This document shows positions 18,787 through 26,777 of a stretch of 64,000 bases of DNA, piece by piece. The stretch is taken from positions 59,011-123,010 of the forward strand of contig NZ_LJPW01000161.1 of assembly GCF_001400735.1 (NCBI RefSeq). The letters run 5' to 3'. Every line of letters begins with the position of its first letter. Positions within the stretch are counted from its first letter, which is position 1. The DNA comes from Pseudomonas caricapapayae (GTDB taxonomy: Bacteria; Pseudomonadota; Gammaproteobacteria; Pseudomonadales; Pseudomonadaceae). A model generated the notes under the pieces. The model worked only from the letters and a program-made list of their open reading frames with translations. It was not told the origin of the DNA and ran no database searches. The position numbers were made by a program, and so were the translations under genes.

Positions 18787-19733
18787 ATCCAGCCGCCCCA
18801 TTGCAGAATGAAAATCCCCACGTTGGTGGTGACGGCTGCGGCCAGCGTGGTGATGACGATGATCGCGGCGGCCAGTTCGTAGTTGCCGTTGGCGGTACGC
18901 GCCATGATGTAGCTGGCAGCGGCCGTCGGGCTGGCGAAGTACAGAAACAGAATCCCCAGTTCCGCGCCGCGAAAACCCACCAGCCAGGCTGCCAGCGTGC
19001 AAAGCAACGGCAGTGTGATCATCTTCATGGCACTGGCACTGATCGCCAGATTGCCGCTTTTGCGCAGCGAAGCCAGCGACAGCGTGCCGCCAATGCAGAT
19101 CAGTGCCAGCGGCAGGGTCATTTGTGCCAGATAGCTGCCGGACGTCTCCAGCCACCTGGGCAGGCCTATGCTGAAGTAAGCGAAAGGCGAGGCGATGATC
19201 ACGCTGATGATCAGCGGGTTGGCCAGCACACTTTTGAATACGCTCCAGGGATCGGACTTGATCACCGGGCTGTAAACCGCCAGCACAATCGTGGACAACG
19301 TGTTGTAGAAGACGATGACCAGAGCGGCGAGAATCGCACCCAGCGAAATGCCGTAAGGGCCGTACATGCTGGCCGCCAGCGCCAGTCCGATTACCCCGTT
19401 GTTGCCACGGAACGCGCCCTGAACGTAGACGCCGCGCTCTTCCTGCGGGCAACGCCAGATCGCCCAGCCCCAGGCGAATGCGAAACTCAGCAGCGTCGCG
19501 GCACTGAAGAAGATCAGCAGCCGGGGTTGCAGGGCCGCATGCAAATCGGCGTGAATGATGCCCAGAAACAGCAGCGCAGGCATGGTGACGTTGAACACGA
19601 GACCGGAGGCCGCAACGATGAACCCGTCGTTGATTGCACCGATCCGCTTGAGCAATACGCCCAGAAACAGCATGGCAAACACCGGGGCGGTGATGTTCAG
19701 GGTTTCGAGAAAGATAGCCAGCATGCCACGCAT
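18783..19733 (-). CDS. AEC-family (auxin efflux carrier-like) transporter
   Basis: 316-residue integral membrane protein with two five-helix halves, each starting with a Pro/Asn-rich segment (NVTMPALLFLGIIHA; GNNGVIGLALAASMYGP), typical of the AEC/malate permease family. Substrate not deducible. ATG 19733 is used; ATG 19724 (MLAIFLETLN) is equally plausible. Convergent with the CMD-family gene. Confidence 0.87.
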   Translation of the reverse strand: MRGMLAIFLETLNITAPVFAMLFLGVLLKRIGAINDGFIVAASGLVFNVTMPALLFLGIIHADLHAALQPRLLIFFSAATLLSFAFAWGWAIWRCPQEERGVYVQGAFRGNNGVIGLALAASMYGPYGISLGAILAALVIVFYNTLSTIVLAVYSPVIKSDPWSVFKSVLANPLIISVIIASPFAYFSIGLPRWLETSGSYLAQMTLPLALICIGGTLSLASLRKSGNLAISASAMKMITLPLLCTLAAWLVGFRGAELGILFLYFASPTAAASYIMARTANGNYELAAAIIVITTLAAAVTTNVGIFILQWGGWI

Positions 19734-19829
19734 CCGGTCCCGTCGTTAGGTAGCCCATGATAGGCCACACATGACAAGCATGTTGCAAGGAATTTCCGAA
19801 AACCTTACTTGCCCCGCCCCCATCGTCCG

Positions 19830-21404
19830 TCAGACGATTCGGCTGACCTCCTCTGTCGGCTGCAATTTGCGCTCGAACACTGAAACACCATCGAGATCGC
19901 GCAGGGCGACGGACATCTCGCCGGTCTGACCGTCAATGTTCACTTCGCCAAAGAACTGATAACCCGCAAAAGGCGACGTGTTCTGCGCAGGAGGCGCCTT
20001 CTGGAAAACCAGCTCAGGGCCGAACGTCTTGTCCAGCACATTGGGCCCGAAGCTGCCCGCATTCAAGGGTCCGGCCACGAACTCCCAGAATGGGTCGAAG
20101 TCCTGAAACACGGCTCGATCCGGCTGGTAATGATGCGCAGCGCAGTAGTGCACATCGGCAGTCAGCCAGACGCAGTCGCGAATCTTCTGCGCGTGCAGGT
20201 ACGCCAGCAATTCGGCAATCTCCAGCTCCCGCCCGAGCGCCGGGCCGTCACTGCCATTGGCGATGGCTTCCCAGCGCGCCACACCGGGGCTTATCTCTCC
20301 ATCCGGCACACCAAGGCCGATGGGCATGTCAGCGGCAATGACTTTCCATTGTGCGCGGGACGCATCGAGTTCGCGCTTGAGCCAGTCAAGTTGCTCGCGG
20401 CCCAGAAATGCCGTGGTCGGGCCGGGCTTGTCAGCGAGGTTGGCATCATTCCCGTCGCGGTAACTGCGCATATCGAGGACAAACACGTCGAGCATCGGAC
20501 CGTACGGCACCTTGCGATAAATACGTCCGCCATTGTCCGCCTCCTGCAAGCGCAGCGGCGCGTATTCCAGATAAGCCTGACGGGCACGCGAGGACAGCAA
20601 CTGGATGTCCTTGACCTTGTATCGCTCGTCAAGCTGCTTGCTGGGTGACCAGTTGTTGGTGACCTCGTGGTCATCCCATTGCCAGATCTGCGGCACCTCG
20701 GCATTGAAACGGCGCAGATTTTCGTCCATCAGGTTATAGCGGTAGTTGCCACGGTACTCGTCGAGAGTCTCCGCGACCTTGCTTTTCGCTTCAGTCGTCA
20801 GGTTGCGCCAGATCCGCCCACCTTCCGTGGTGATCTGCTCAGGCACCGGACCGTCAGCGTAAATGGTGTCACCGCTGTGGATAAAAAAGTCAGGCAAACG
20901 CAAGCGCATCGCCTCATAGATACGCATGCCACCGATATCGGGGTTGATGCCGAAGCCTTGCCCCACCGTGTCGCCGCTCCAGACGAAGCGGATGTCACGA
21001 CGCTGCTGCGGTGAGCTGCGCAGATGGCCGAACCACGGCTCACTGGCGACACCGGTCTGGGCATCCTCGAATGAGACGCGGTAGAAAATCGCCTGATCGA
21101 CCGGCAGTCCGCTCAACTCCACCCGCGCGGTGAAGTCAGTGCGCTGATCGGCAAGCGCCGACACCACGCGCCGCGGCTGGGTAAACATGCTGCGTGTGTC
21201 CCATTCGACCACCATGCGTGAAGGCCGGTCGCTGCGACTCCAGACCATCGCCTTGTCACCGAGCAGATCCCCGGACTGCACACCATCGACCATTTTCGGG
21301 CGATCCTGCACCGAAGCAATTACCGCGGGGGCAAGCCCCGGCAACAGCAAACCGGCCCCCACGGCCTGGATGACACGGCGACGCTTGAGATCGAACTGGC
21401 TCAC
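19830..21404 (-). CDS. phoD: PhoD-like alkaline phosphatase/phosphodiesterase, Tat-exported
   Basis: Periplasmic PhoD-family phosphatase. N-terminus VSQFDLKRRRVIQAVGAGLL is a twin-arginine signal peptide, as expected for an enzyme folded with Fe/Ca before export. Metal-site blocks are visible: VWSGDTVGQGFG, FFIHSGDTIYADGP, IWQWDDHEVTNNW and VWLTADVHYCAAHHY. 524 residues from GTG 21404, chosen because GAGGGG lies six bases upstream; the ATG at 21428 would add eight residues. No Pho box was recognised in the short divergent region shared with the methyltransferase gene. Confidence 0.87.
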   Translation of the reverse strand: MSQFDLKRRRVIQAVGAGLLLPGLAPAVIASVQDRPKMVDGVQSGDLLGDKAMVWSRSDRPSRMVVEWDTRSMFTQPRRVVSALADQRTDFTARVELSGLPVDQAIFYRVSFEDAQTGVASEPWFGHLRSSPQQRRDIRFVWSGDTVGQGFGINPDIGGMRIYEAMRLRLPDFFIHSGDTIYADGPVPEQITTEGGRIWRNLTTEAKSKVAETLDEYRGNYRYNLMDENLRRFNAEVPQIWQWDDHEVTNNWSPSKQLDERYKVKDIQLLSSRARQAYLEYAPLRLQEADNGGRIYRKVPYGPMLDVFVLDMRSYRDGNDANLADKPGPTTAFLGREQLDWLKRELDASRAQWKVIAADMPIGLGVPDGEISPGVARWEAIANGSDGPALGRELEIAELLAYLHAQKIRDCVWLTADVHYCAAHHYQPDRAVFQDFDPFWEFVAGPLNAGSFGPNVLDKTFGPELVFQKAPPAQNTSPFAGYQFFGEVNIDGQTGEMSVALRDLDGVSVFERKLQPTEEVSRIV

Positions 21405-21560
21405 GGTTATCCCCTCGCTGACAGGCAAAAAGGCACCCTAGCAGGGGATTATTGGCGCTGTATGACAACACGAGCCAGAATGGCGCGCCTGACACTAAAA
21501 ACCTTCAGCGCCCGCTAGCTGTTAAACTCCCGCGCCTTATTCCAGCCCGAGGCGCTCAGC

Positions 21561-22577
21561 ATGTCTTCCTTGAATCAGGCGCTCAGCGTCGCCCTCGATA
21601 ACCGCCAATCGCTGCTTGGCGAACTGCATCGGCAGGGCACAGACTGCTATCGACTGTTTCACGGCAGCCAGGAAGGTGCCAGCGGGCTGACCATCGACCG
21701 CTACGGCCCGCAATTGCTGGTGCAAAGCTTTCACACCCGACTGGATCGCGACGCATTGCTGGCGTTGCACAAGCAGATCGAAACGCGACTGGGCCTGGAC
21801 ATGTTGCTGGTCTATAACGATCGCTCGCAAGGCAACTCGCGCGTGGACCGCCAGGACACCGTTTACAAGGCGGAGGACGCGGCGCTGGCCGACCATGTCG
21901 GGCATGAATGGGGGCTCAACTACCGGGTCCGTGGCCGACATGCAGGCCAGGACCCGCTGTTGTTTCTGGATCTGCGCAACACGCGTGGCTGGGTCAAGCA
22001 GCACAGCGCCGGCAAAAGCGTATTGAACCTGTTCGCGTACACCTGCGGCGTCGGTCTCAGCGCTGCGGCCGGTGGCGCGAGCGAAGTGTGCAATCTGGAT
22101 TTCGCCGAGGGCAATCTGGCCGTGGGTCGGGAAAATGGCGCGCTCAACCCGCAACTGCCGCCTATGCAATTCATCCAGTCGGATTATTTTCCGGCGATAC
22201 GCCAACTGGCCGGGCTGCCTGTTGCGGCGCGACGCAGTCAGCAATTACCCAGTTACGTGAAGCTGCAACAGCGTCAATATGATCTGGTCCTGCTCGATCC
22301 GCCGGCCTGGGCCAAAAGCGCGTTCGGCACCGTTGACCTGCTGCGCGATTATCAAAGCCTGCTCAAGCCCGCCCTGTTGACTACGGCAGAAGGCGGTGTA
22401 CTGATCTGCTGCAACAATCTGGCAAAAGTCAGTATGCAGGACTGGCGTGAACAGGTACTGCGCTGCGCCACCAAGGCAGGACGTCCGGTGCGCGACTGCC
22501 AGGAGATGCGTCCCGCCGAAGACTTCCCTTCTCTGGATAATCAGCCGCCCCTGAAAACGTTGATCCTGCAACTCTGA
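21561..22577 (+). CDS. Class I SAM-dependent methyltransferase, RlmI/RlmK-like (probable rRNA m5C)
   Basis: 338-residue methyltransferase. SAM-binding motif SVLNLFAYTCGVGLSAAAGG, motif IV LVLLDPPAWAKS (the DPP(A) active loop of RlmI-like 23S rRNA m5C enzymes), and N-terminal EGASGLTIDRYGPQLLVQS resembling the PUA-linker part of RlmI. Shorter than RlmI (about 396) because a complete PUA domain is missing. Target unknown. Divergent from phoD. Confidence 0.82.
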   Translation: MSSLNQALSVALDNRQSLLGELHRQGTDCYRLFHGSQEGASGLTIDRYGPQLLVQSFHTRLDRDALLALHKQIETRLGLDMLLVYNDRSQGNSRVDRQDTVYKAEDAALADHVGHEWGLNYRVRGRHAGQDPLLFLDLRNTRGWVKQHSAGKSVLNLFAYTCGVGLSAAAGGASEVCNLDFAEGNLAVGRENGALNPQLPPMQFIQSDYFPAIRQLAGLPVAARRSQQLPSYVKLQQRQYDLVLLDPPAWAKSAFGTVDLLRDYQSLLKPALLTTAEGGVLICCNNLAKVSMQDWREQVLRCATKAGRPVRDCQEMRPAEDFPSLDNQPPLKTLILQL

Positions 22578-22687
22578 CGCGGAGCGTAATACCAGAAAGT
22601 TCCTACAAGCCGCGACGGCAGTGCCTTGGGAACCGAACAGGCATGCCATACTCCAAGGGCTTCCAAAAGAGAGAGACGCCGCTGCCC

Positions 22688-25660
22688 ATGTCCAGAGGAT
22701 TGAAACGCACACTTGGCTCCCTGCTGACTGTGATCGTGCTCTACAGCTTGCTGGGGTTCTTCATTCTTCCCGGCGTCGCTCTGCGTATCGCGAATCAGCA
22801 ACTGGCCAACTACGCCACGGTGCCGGCGAAGCTCGAACGTCTGGAATTCAACCCCTACACGCTGGAACTGACCCTCTGGGGCCTGAACATCGGTACGCCG
22901 GGCAAGGAACAGGTCGCGTTTGAAAAGCTCTACGCCAATCTGCAAATCAACAGTCTGTGGACGCGGGCCCTGCATCTGCAACGCATCGAGCTGATCAAAC
23001 CGCGCACCGAGCTGCTGTTCGACAAACAGGGCAAACTCAATCTGGCACAGCTGTTCAAGCTGCCAGCCAGCGAACCGGCAAAGGACGAACCGCCCGGCAA
23101 GCCGTTCCCACTGCGTATCGACGAAATCAAACTGGCAGATGGCTACGTTCACTTCCAGGACCTGCGCCCCAGCCAGCCCATCGAGTTTCTCTACGACACC
23201 CTCAATTTCGAACTCAAGAACCTCAGCACTCTTCCCGAAGACAATGCCGACATGACGCTGGTTGCGGCAGGTCCGGATGGCGGGCAGATCGACTGGGTCG
23301 GCCGTATCAGTCTGATACCCATCACCTCCGAGGGAACGCTGAAAGTTACCGACAGCAAGATGAAGCTGTGGTGGCCTTACGTGCGTGATGCCTTGCCGCT
23401 GGCACTTGAAGACGGCGTACTGAATTTCAGCACGGCCTACACCCTGAATCTGGCCAAGGAAACCGAGCTCAAGCTGACCAACGTTTCGGCCAGCGTCGCG
23501 CCCTTCGCACTGAACACACCAGACGGTCGGCCTTTGGTACGCCTGCAACGCCTGGACGTGAGCGAAACATCAGTCGATCTGGCAAAGCAGTTGGTCAACG
23601 TAGGCAAGGTCCGCAGCCAGAAGCTGGAAACCTGGGCAGCGCGCGAAGCCGACGGGCAACTGGATTGGCAGAAACTGTTCGCCGGCCAGCCAGCCAGGCC
23701 AGCAGCACCGCAAACACCGGCCGTGGATGAAAAGGCTGCCGAAGCACCCGCCGCTACCGAGAACGCTGCCAAAGCCAACGCGCAACCTGTTGCTCAGAAC
23801 AAGCCTTGGCAGGTGTTGCTGCGCGATGTGCAACTGCGCAATTACATGGTCCATCTGGCAGATCGCGTACCTCAAGAGCCCGTTGCACTGGATGTTGGCC
23901 CGTTGAATCTGGACATCCAGAATTTCGACAGCCTGAACAAGGCACCCTTTACGCTCAAGCTCGATACGGGACTGGGCAAGCAGGGCAACCTGACCGCGGC
24001 AGGCAATGTGAACCTCAACCCGGTCAGCGCACAACTCAACGTAACCTCGCGCGATATCGACCTGCGCATCGCCCAGGCTTATATAAGCCCGTTCATTCGT
24101 CTGGAGCTGCGCAGCGGCATGCTCGGTAGCGATCTGGCGGTCAACCTGAAAAGCACTGAACCACTGGCGTTCAGCGTTACCGGCAAAGCTCAGGTCAATC
24201 AGCTTCACACGCTCGACACGCTCAAACAGCGCGACTTCCTGAAGTGGCAGCAACTGCAACTCGAAGGGCTGGACTACCAGCACGGCACCGGTCTTTCGAT
24301 TGCCAAGGTCGACATGGATCAGCCCTATGCGCGCTTCATGATCAACGAAGACCGCACGACCAACGTCGATGACCTGCTGATTCCTCAGGCCGATGACAAG
24401 ACTGCCTCGCAGCCAAAACCAGCCAGAACACAACCCAAGCCCAAGGCAGAGAACCCTCTGGCGATCCACGTCGGCGAAGTAAATATCAAGGATGGTTCGG
24501 CAAACTTTGCCGACATGACCCTGACCCCCAACTTTGCCACCGCCGTGCAACAGCTCAACGGCCGCATCGGCACTATCGATAACCGCAAGCCTACACCGGC
24601 CCCCGTGGACATCGAGGGCAAAGTGGATCGCTATGCGCCCGTGACGATCAAAGGCAGTCTCAATCCGTTCGACCCGATGGCCAGCCTCGATATCACCACC
24701 AGCTTCAAACGCGTCGAGCTGACCAATCTAACGCCCTACTCCGGCAAGTTCGCCGGTTTCAGGATCCGCAAGGGCAGGCTCAACCTCGATTTGCACTACC
24801 TGATCACCAAAGGTCAGCTCAAGGCTCAGAACAAGGTGCTGGTAGAGCAACTGCAACTGGGTGAACGGGTCGATAGCCCGGATGCTCTGGACTTGCCTAT
24901 TCGTCTGGCTGTCGCGCTGCTCAAGGATACGCAGGGACGAATTTCTCTGGAACTGCCCATCGAGGGCGACCTGAACAACCCGCAGTTCAGCGTGATGCCG
25001 ATTGTCTGGCAGACCCTGCGCAATCTTGTGCTGCGTGCTGCGCAGGCTCCGTTCAAGATGCTCGGCGGGCTGGTCGCCGGTGGAAGCTCCGAGGACCTCG
25101 GCAGCGTGAGTTTCGCGCCGGGCTCCAGTGATTTGTCGGCAGAGGCGCAAAGTGCCCTGGACAAGCTTTCGGTCGCACTCAAGGAGCGCCCGGACCTGAA
25201 GCTTGAGATCGAAGGCACCAGCGCTGCCAGCAGTGATGGTCCGTTGATCGCACAGCAGAGGCTGGAGCGGGAATACCAGTACACGTATTACAAGATTCTT
25301 CAGAGACGCGGTGACAAGGTTCCCGCCAGGGCGGGCATGATCCAGGTCCCGGAAGACGAAAAAGCGCCCATGCTTGAAGGTATTTATCGGACACGCCTTA
25401 AACAGCAGCCGCCTGCCGAATGGGCAAACCTGGGCAAGGAACAACGTGCAAACCAGATGCGTGCCGCCGTGCTCAAGTTCTGGAGCAGCAATGAAGTATT
25501 GCTGCGTGAGCTCGGCCAGAGCAGAGCGAGCAGCATCAAGGATTACCTGGTAGACAAGGGCAAGCTCGAAGATGCCCGCGTGTACTTCGTCGATGCCCGG
25601 CTGGGTCAGGCACAACCGGATGGTAAAGTCATCAGCCCCCTCCACCTCGACAGTGAATGA
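22688..25660 (+). CDS. DUF748 AsmA-like envelope protein with OmpA-like C-terminal segment
   Basis: 990-residue protein: an N-terminal membrane anchor (LTVIVLYSLLGFFILPGVAL), then a long beta-rich DUF748/AsmA-like periplasmic region, interrupted by Ala/Pro/Lys-rich linkers near residues 345-370 and 575-590. The C-terminus (FAPGSSDLSAEAQSALDKLS, LKLEIEG) resembles the start of an OmpA-like peptidoglycan-binding fold but then diverges. AsmA-like proteins act in lipid transport between membranes; that role here is inference. ATG 22688 places the anchor at the N-terminus. Its stop overlaps the start of the next gene (ATGA). Confidence 0.85.
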   Translation: MSRGLKRTLGSLLTVIVLYSLLGFFILPGVALRIANQQLANYATVPAKLERLEFNPYTLELTLWGLNIGTPGKEQVAFEKLYANLQINSLWTRALHLQRIELIKPRTELLFDKQGKLNLAQLFKLPASEPAKDEPPGKPFPLRIDEIKLADGYVHFQDLRPSQPIEFLYDTLNFELKNLSTLPEDNADMTLVAAGPDGGQIDWVGRISLIPITSEGTLKVTDSKMKLWWPYVRDALPLALEDGVLNFSTAYTLNLAKETELKLTNVSASVAPFALNTPDGRPLVRLQRLDVSETSVDLAKQLVNVGKVRSQKLETWAAREADGQLDWQKLFAGQPARPAAPQTPAVDEKAAEAPAATENAAKANAQPVAQNKPWQVLLRDVQLRNYMVHLADRVPQEPVALDVGPLNLDIQNFDSLNKAPFTLKLDTGLGKQGNLTAAGNVNLNPVSAQLNVTSRDIDLRIAQAYISPFIRLELRSGMLGSDLAVNLKSTEPLAFSVTGKAQVNQLHTLDTLKQRDFLKWQQLQLEGLDYQHGTGLSIAKVDMDQPYARFMINEDRTTNVDDLLIPQADDKTASQPKPARTQPKPKAENPLAIHVGEVNIKDGSANFADMTLTPNFATAVQQLNGRIGTIDNRKPTPAPVDIEGKVDRYAPVTIKGSLNPFDPMASLDITTSFKRVELTNLTPYSGKFAGFRIRKGRLNLDLHYLITKGQLKAQNKVLVEQLQLGERVDSPDALDLPIRLAVALLKDTQGRISLELPIEGDLNNPQFSVMPIVWQTLRNLVLRAAQAPFKMLGGLVAGGSSEDLGSVSFAPGSSDLSAEAQSALDKLSVALKERPDLKLEIEGTSAASSDGPLIAQQRLEREYQYTYYKILQRRGDKVPARAGMIQVPEDEKAPMLEGIYRTRLKQQPPAEWANLGKEQRANQMRAAVLKFWSSNEVLLRELGQSRASSIKDYLVDKGKLEDARVYFVDARLGQAQPDGKVISPLHLDSE

Positions 25661-25995
25661 AGCCTTTGGCACGTAACCGAATCAAACTGCTGATCAACCT
25701 GACCCTTGCCGCTGTGGCCGGGTCAGTGGCTGCCTCGGCATATGCCACATCAACACTGCGTTGCGGCAACCAGCTGATAAGCACCGGCGACCGCGCGTTC
25801 GAAGTCCAGCAGAAGTGCGGAGAGCCGGTGAGTCAGGAAGTGCTCGGCACTCAGGAAACCTTCAATAGTAATTATCGGAGGTCCGAAGCCGTCAGGATCG
25901 AGGAGTGGATATACGGTCCGGATAACGGCATGTATCAGTACTTGCGCTTCGAAGGCGGTCGTCTGGTCAGGATTGAAAGCAAGCGCCGCAACTGA
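25657..25995 (+). CDS. DUF2845 periplasmic protein
   Basis: 112 residues: cleavable signal peptide (LTLAAVAGSVAASAYA), then STLRCGNQLISTGD and EVQQKCGEPVSQE, two cysteines in the DUF2845 pattern. Function unknown. Translationally coupled to the DUF748 gene by a four-base overlap, which suggests the two products work together in the envelope. Followed by a strong terminator at 26031-26060. Confidence 0.82.
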   Translation: MKPLARNRIKLLINLTLAAVAGSVAASAYATSTLRCGNQLISTGDRAFEVQQKCGEPVSQEVLGTQETFNSNYRRSEAVRIEEWIYGPDNGMYQYLRFEGGRLVRIESKRRN

Positions 25996-26030
25996 CCTTT
26001 CCGCCCCAACCTGTTATTCCCCGCCATAGA

Positions 26031-26060
26031 AAAGGCCCCGACTCTTCAGCCGGGGCCTTT
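26031..26060. terminator. Bidirectional rho-independent terminator
   Basis: Perfect stem AAAGGCCCCG / CGGGGCCTTT with a 10-base loop, 35 bases after the DUF2845 stop and 75 before the BON-gene stop; A/T ends on both sides allow action on both strands. Confidence 0.9.
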
Positions 26061-26135
26061 AATGGCTACATCCTTGTAGCCTCGCATGAACCTTCCATCA
26101 ATCAATGACTGCGGCTGTTCATGAGCAGTATCCGA

Positions 26136-26489
26136 TTACTCGGCTTTCAGGCCGGCAGCCGATACGTCTTTAACACCTTTAATTTTCTTGGTGATAGCGA
26201 CGGCAGTGTTTTTCTGAGCTTCAGTCACTTTTACCATGGAGGACAGGGAAACCACGCCTTTGTTGGTCTCAACCTTGATGTCCGAACCAGGAATACCTTT
26301 TTCAGTCAGCAGGTCAGCTTTGACTTTGGTAGTGATCCAGGTGTCAGAGGTATCTTCTTTGACTTCTTGAGTAGTGGTGTTAGCTGCCAGAACCATTGGC
26401 GCCTGGGCCGAGGTCTGTGCGAAAGCAGCATTGGCCATGGTCAGAGTCAGGGCAGTAGCGGTAGCAGCGGCAATAGCGAACTTCTTCAT
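26136..26489 (-). CDS. BON-domain periplasmic protein (OsmY-like)
   Basis: 117 residues: signal peptide MKKFAIAAATATALTLTMAN-AAFA, then one BON domain (SDTWITTKVKADLLTEKGIP, GSDIKVETNKGVVSLSSMV, ITKKIKGVKDV). BON domains bind phospholipid or other envelope surfaces; OsmY with two copies is an osmotic/stationary-phase periplasmic chaperone. Preceded by AGGAG and by a sigma-54 promoter (26553-26569), so its synthesis probably needs RpoN and an enhancer-binding activator. Confidence 0.87.
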   Translation of the reverse strand: MKKFAIAAATATALTLTMANAAFAQTSAQAPMVLAANTTTQEVKEDTSDTWITTKVKADLLTEKGIPGSDIKVETNKGVVSLSSMVKVTEAQKNTAVAITKKIKGVKDVSAAGLKAE

Positions 26490-26552
26490 ACGATAACTCC
26501 TGTTTTTCTCAAAATCTGCACCAGCGTGTGGTGGCAGGGTTAACAGGTATAT

Positions 26553-26569
26553 CGCAAGCAGTGTGCCAA
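26553..26569 (-). promoter_or_regulatory. Sigma-54 (RpoN) promoter of the BON-domain gene
   Basis: On the minus strand TTGGCACACTGCTTGCG matches the -24/-12 consensus TTGGCAC-N5-TTGC at every key base (GG at -24, GC at -12). The predicted transcript start is near 26542, about 53 bases ahead of the ATG at 26489. Match judged by eye against the published consensus. Confidence 0.8.
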
Positions 26570-26622
26570 ATATGATAATCCATAAAAATCCTTTAAAATC
26601 AGTTAGTTATATTTTATTGATT

Positions 26623-26638
26623 TGCACGGAATCGTGCA
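26623..26638. promoter_or_regulatory. Dyad TGCACG-GAAT-CGTGCA, candidate enhancer site
   Basis: Perfect six-base inverted repeat with a four-base spacer, centred about 88 bases upstream of the predicted sigma-54 transcript start, the normal position for an enhancer-binding activator. It looks like the NtrC dyad (TGCAC-N7-GTGCA) but with six instead of seven central bases, so the activator is left open. Confidence 0.5.
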
Positions 26639-26732
26639 GATTGCCCGTTCGTCGTCACGACGGCTTGCAAGATGCATGTTTATACCGAACAGTTTGCATG
26701 CCCCATTTGTAACCCTCTAATTGCGCTCATAA

Positions 26733-26759
26733 AAAAAGGACTCCGAAGAGTCCTTTTTC
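26733..26759. terminator. Terminator of pnp
   Basis: Stem AAAAAGGACTC / GAGTCCTTTTT with a CGAA loop, 19 bases beyond the pnp stop; the minus strand ends in a T-run. It also separates pnp from the upstream region of the BON gene. Confidence 0.9.
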
Positions 26760-26777
26760 ATGTGTTGCTCAAGTCAA

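Noticed and set aside
26623..26638. Assignment of the dyad to NtrC
   Set aside because: Arms match TGCAC/GTGCA but the centre is six rather than seven bases, which would shift the half-sites on the helix; left as an unnamed activator site.
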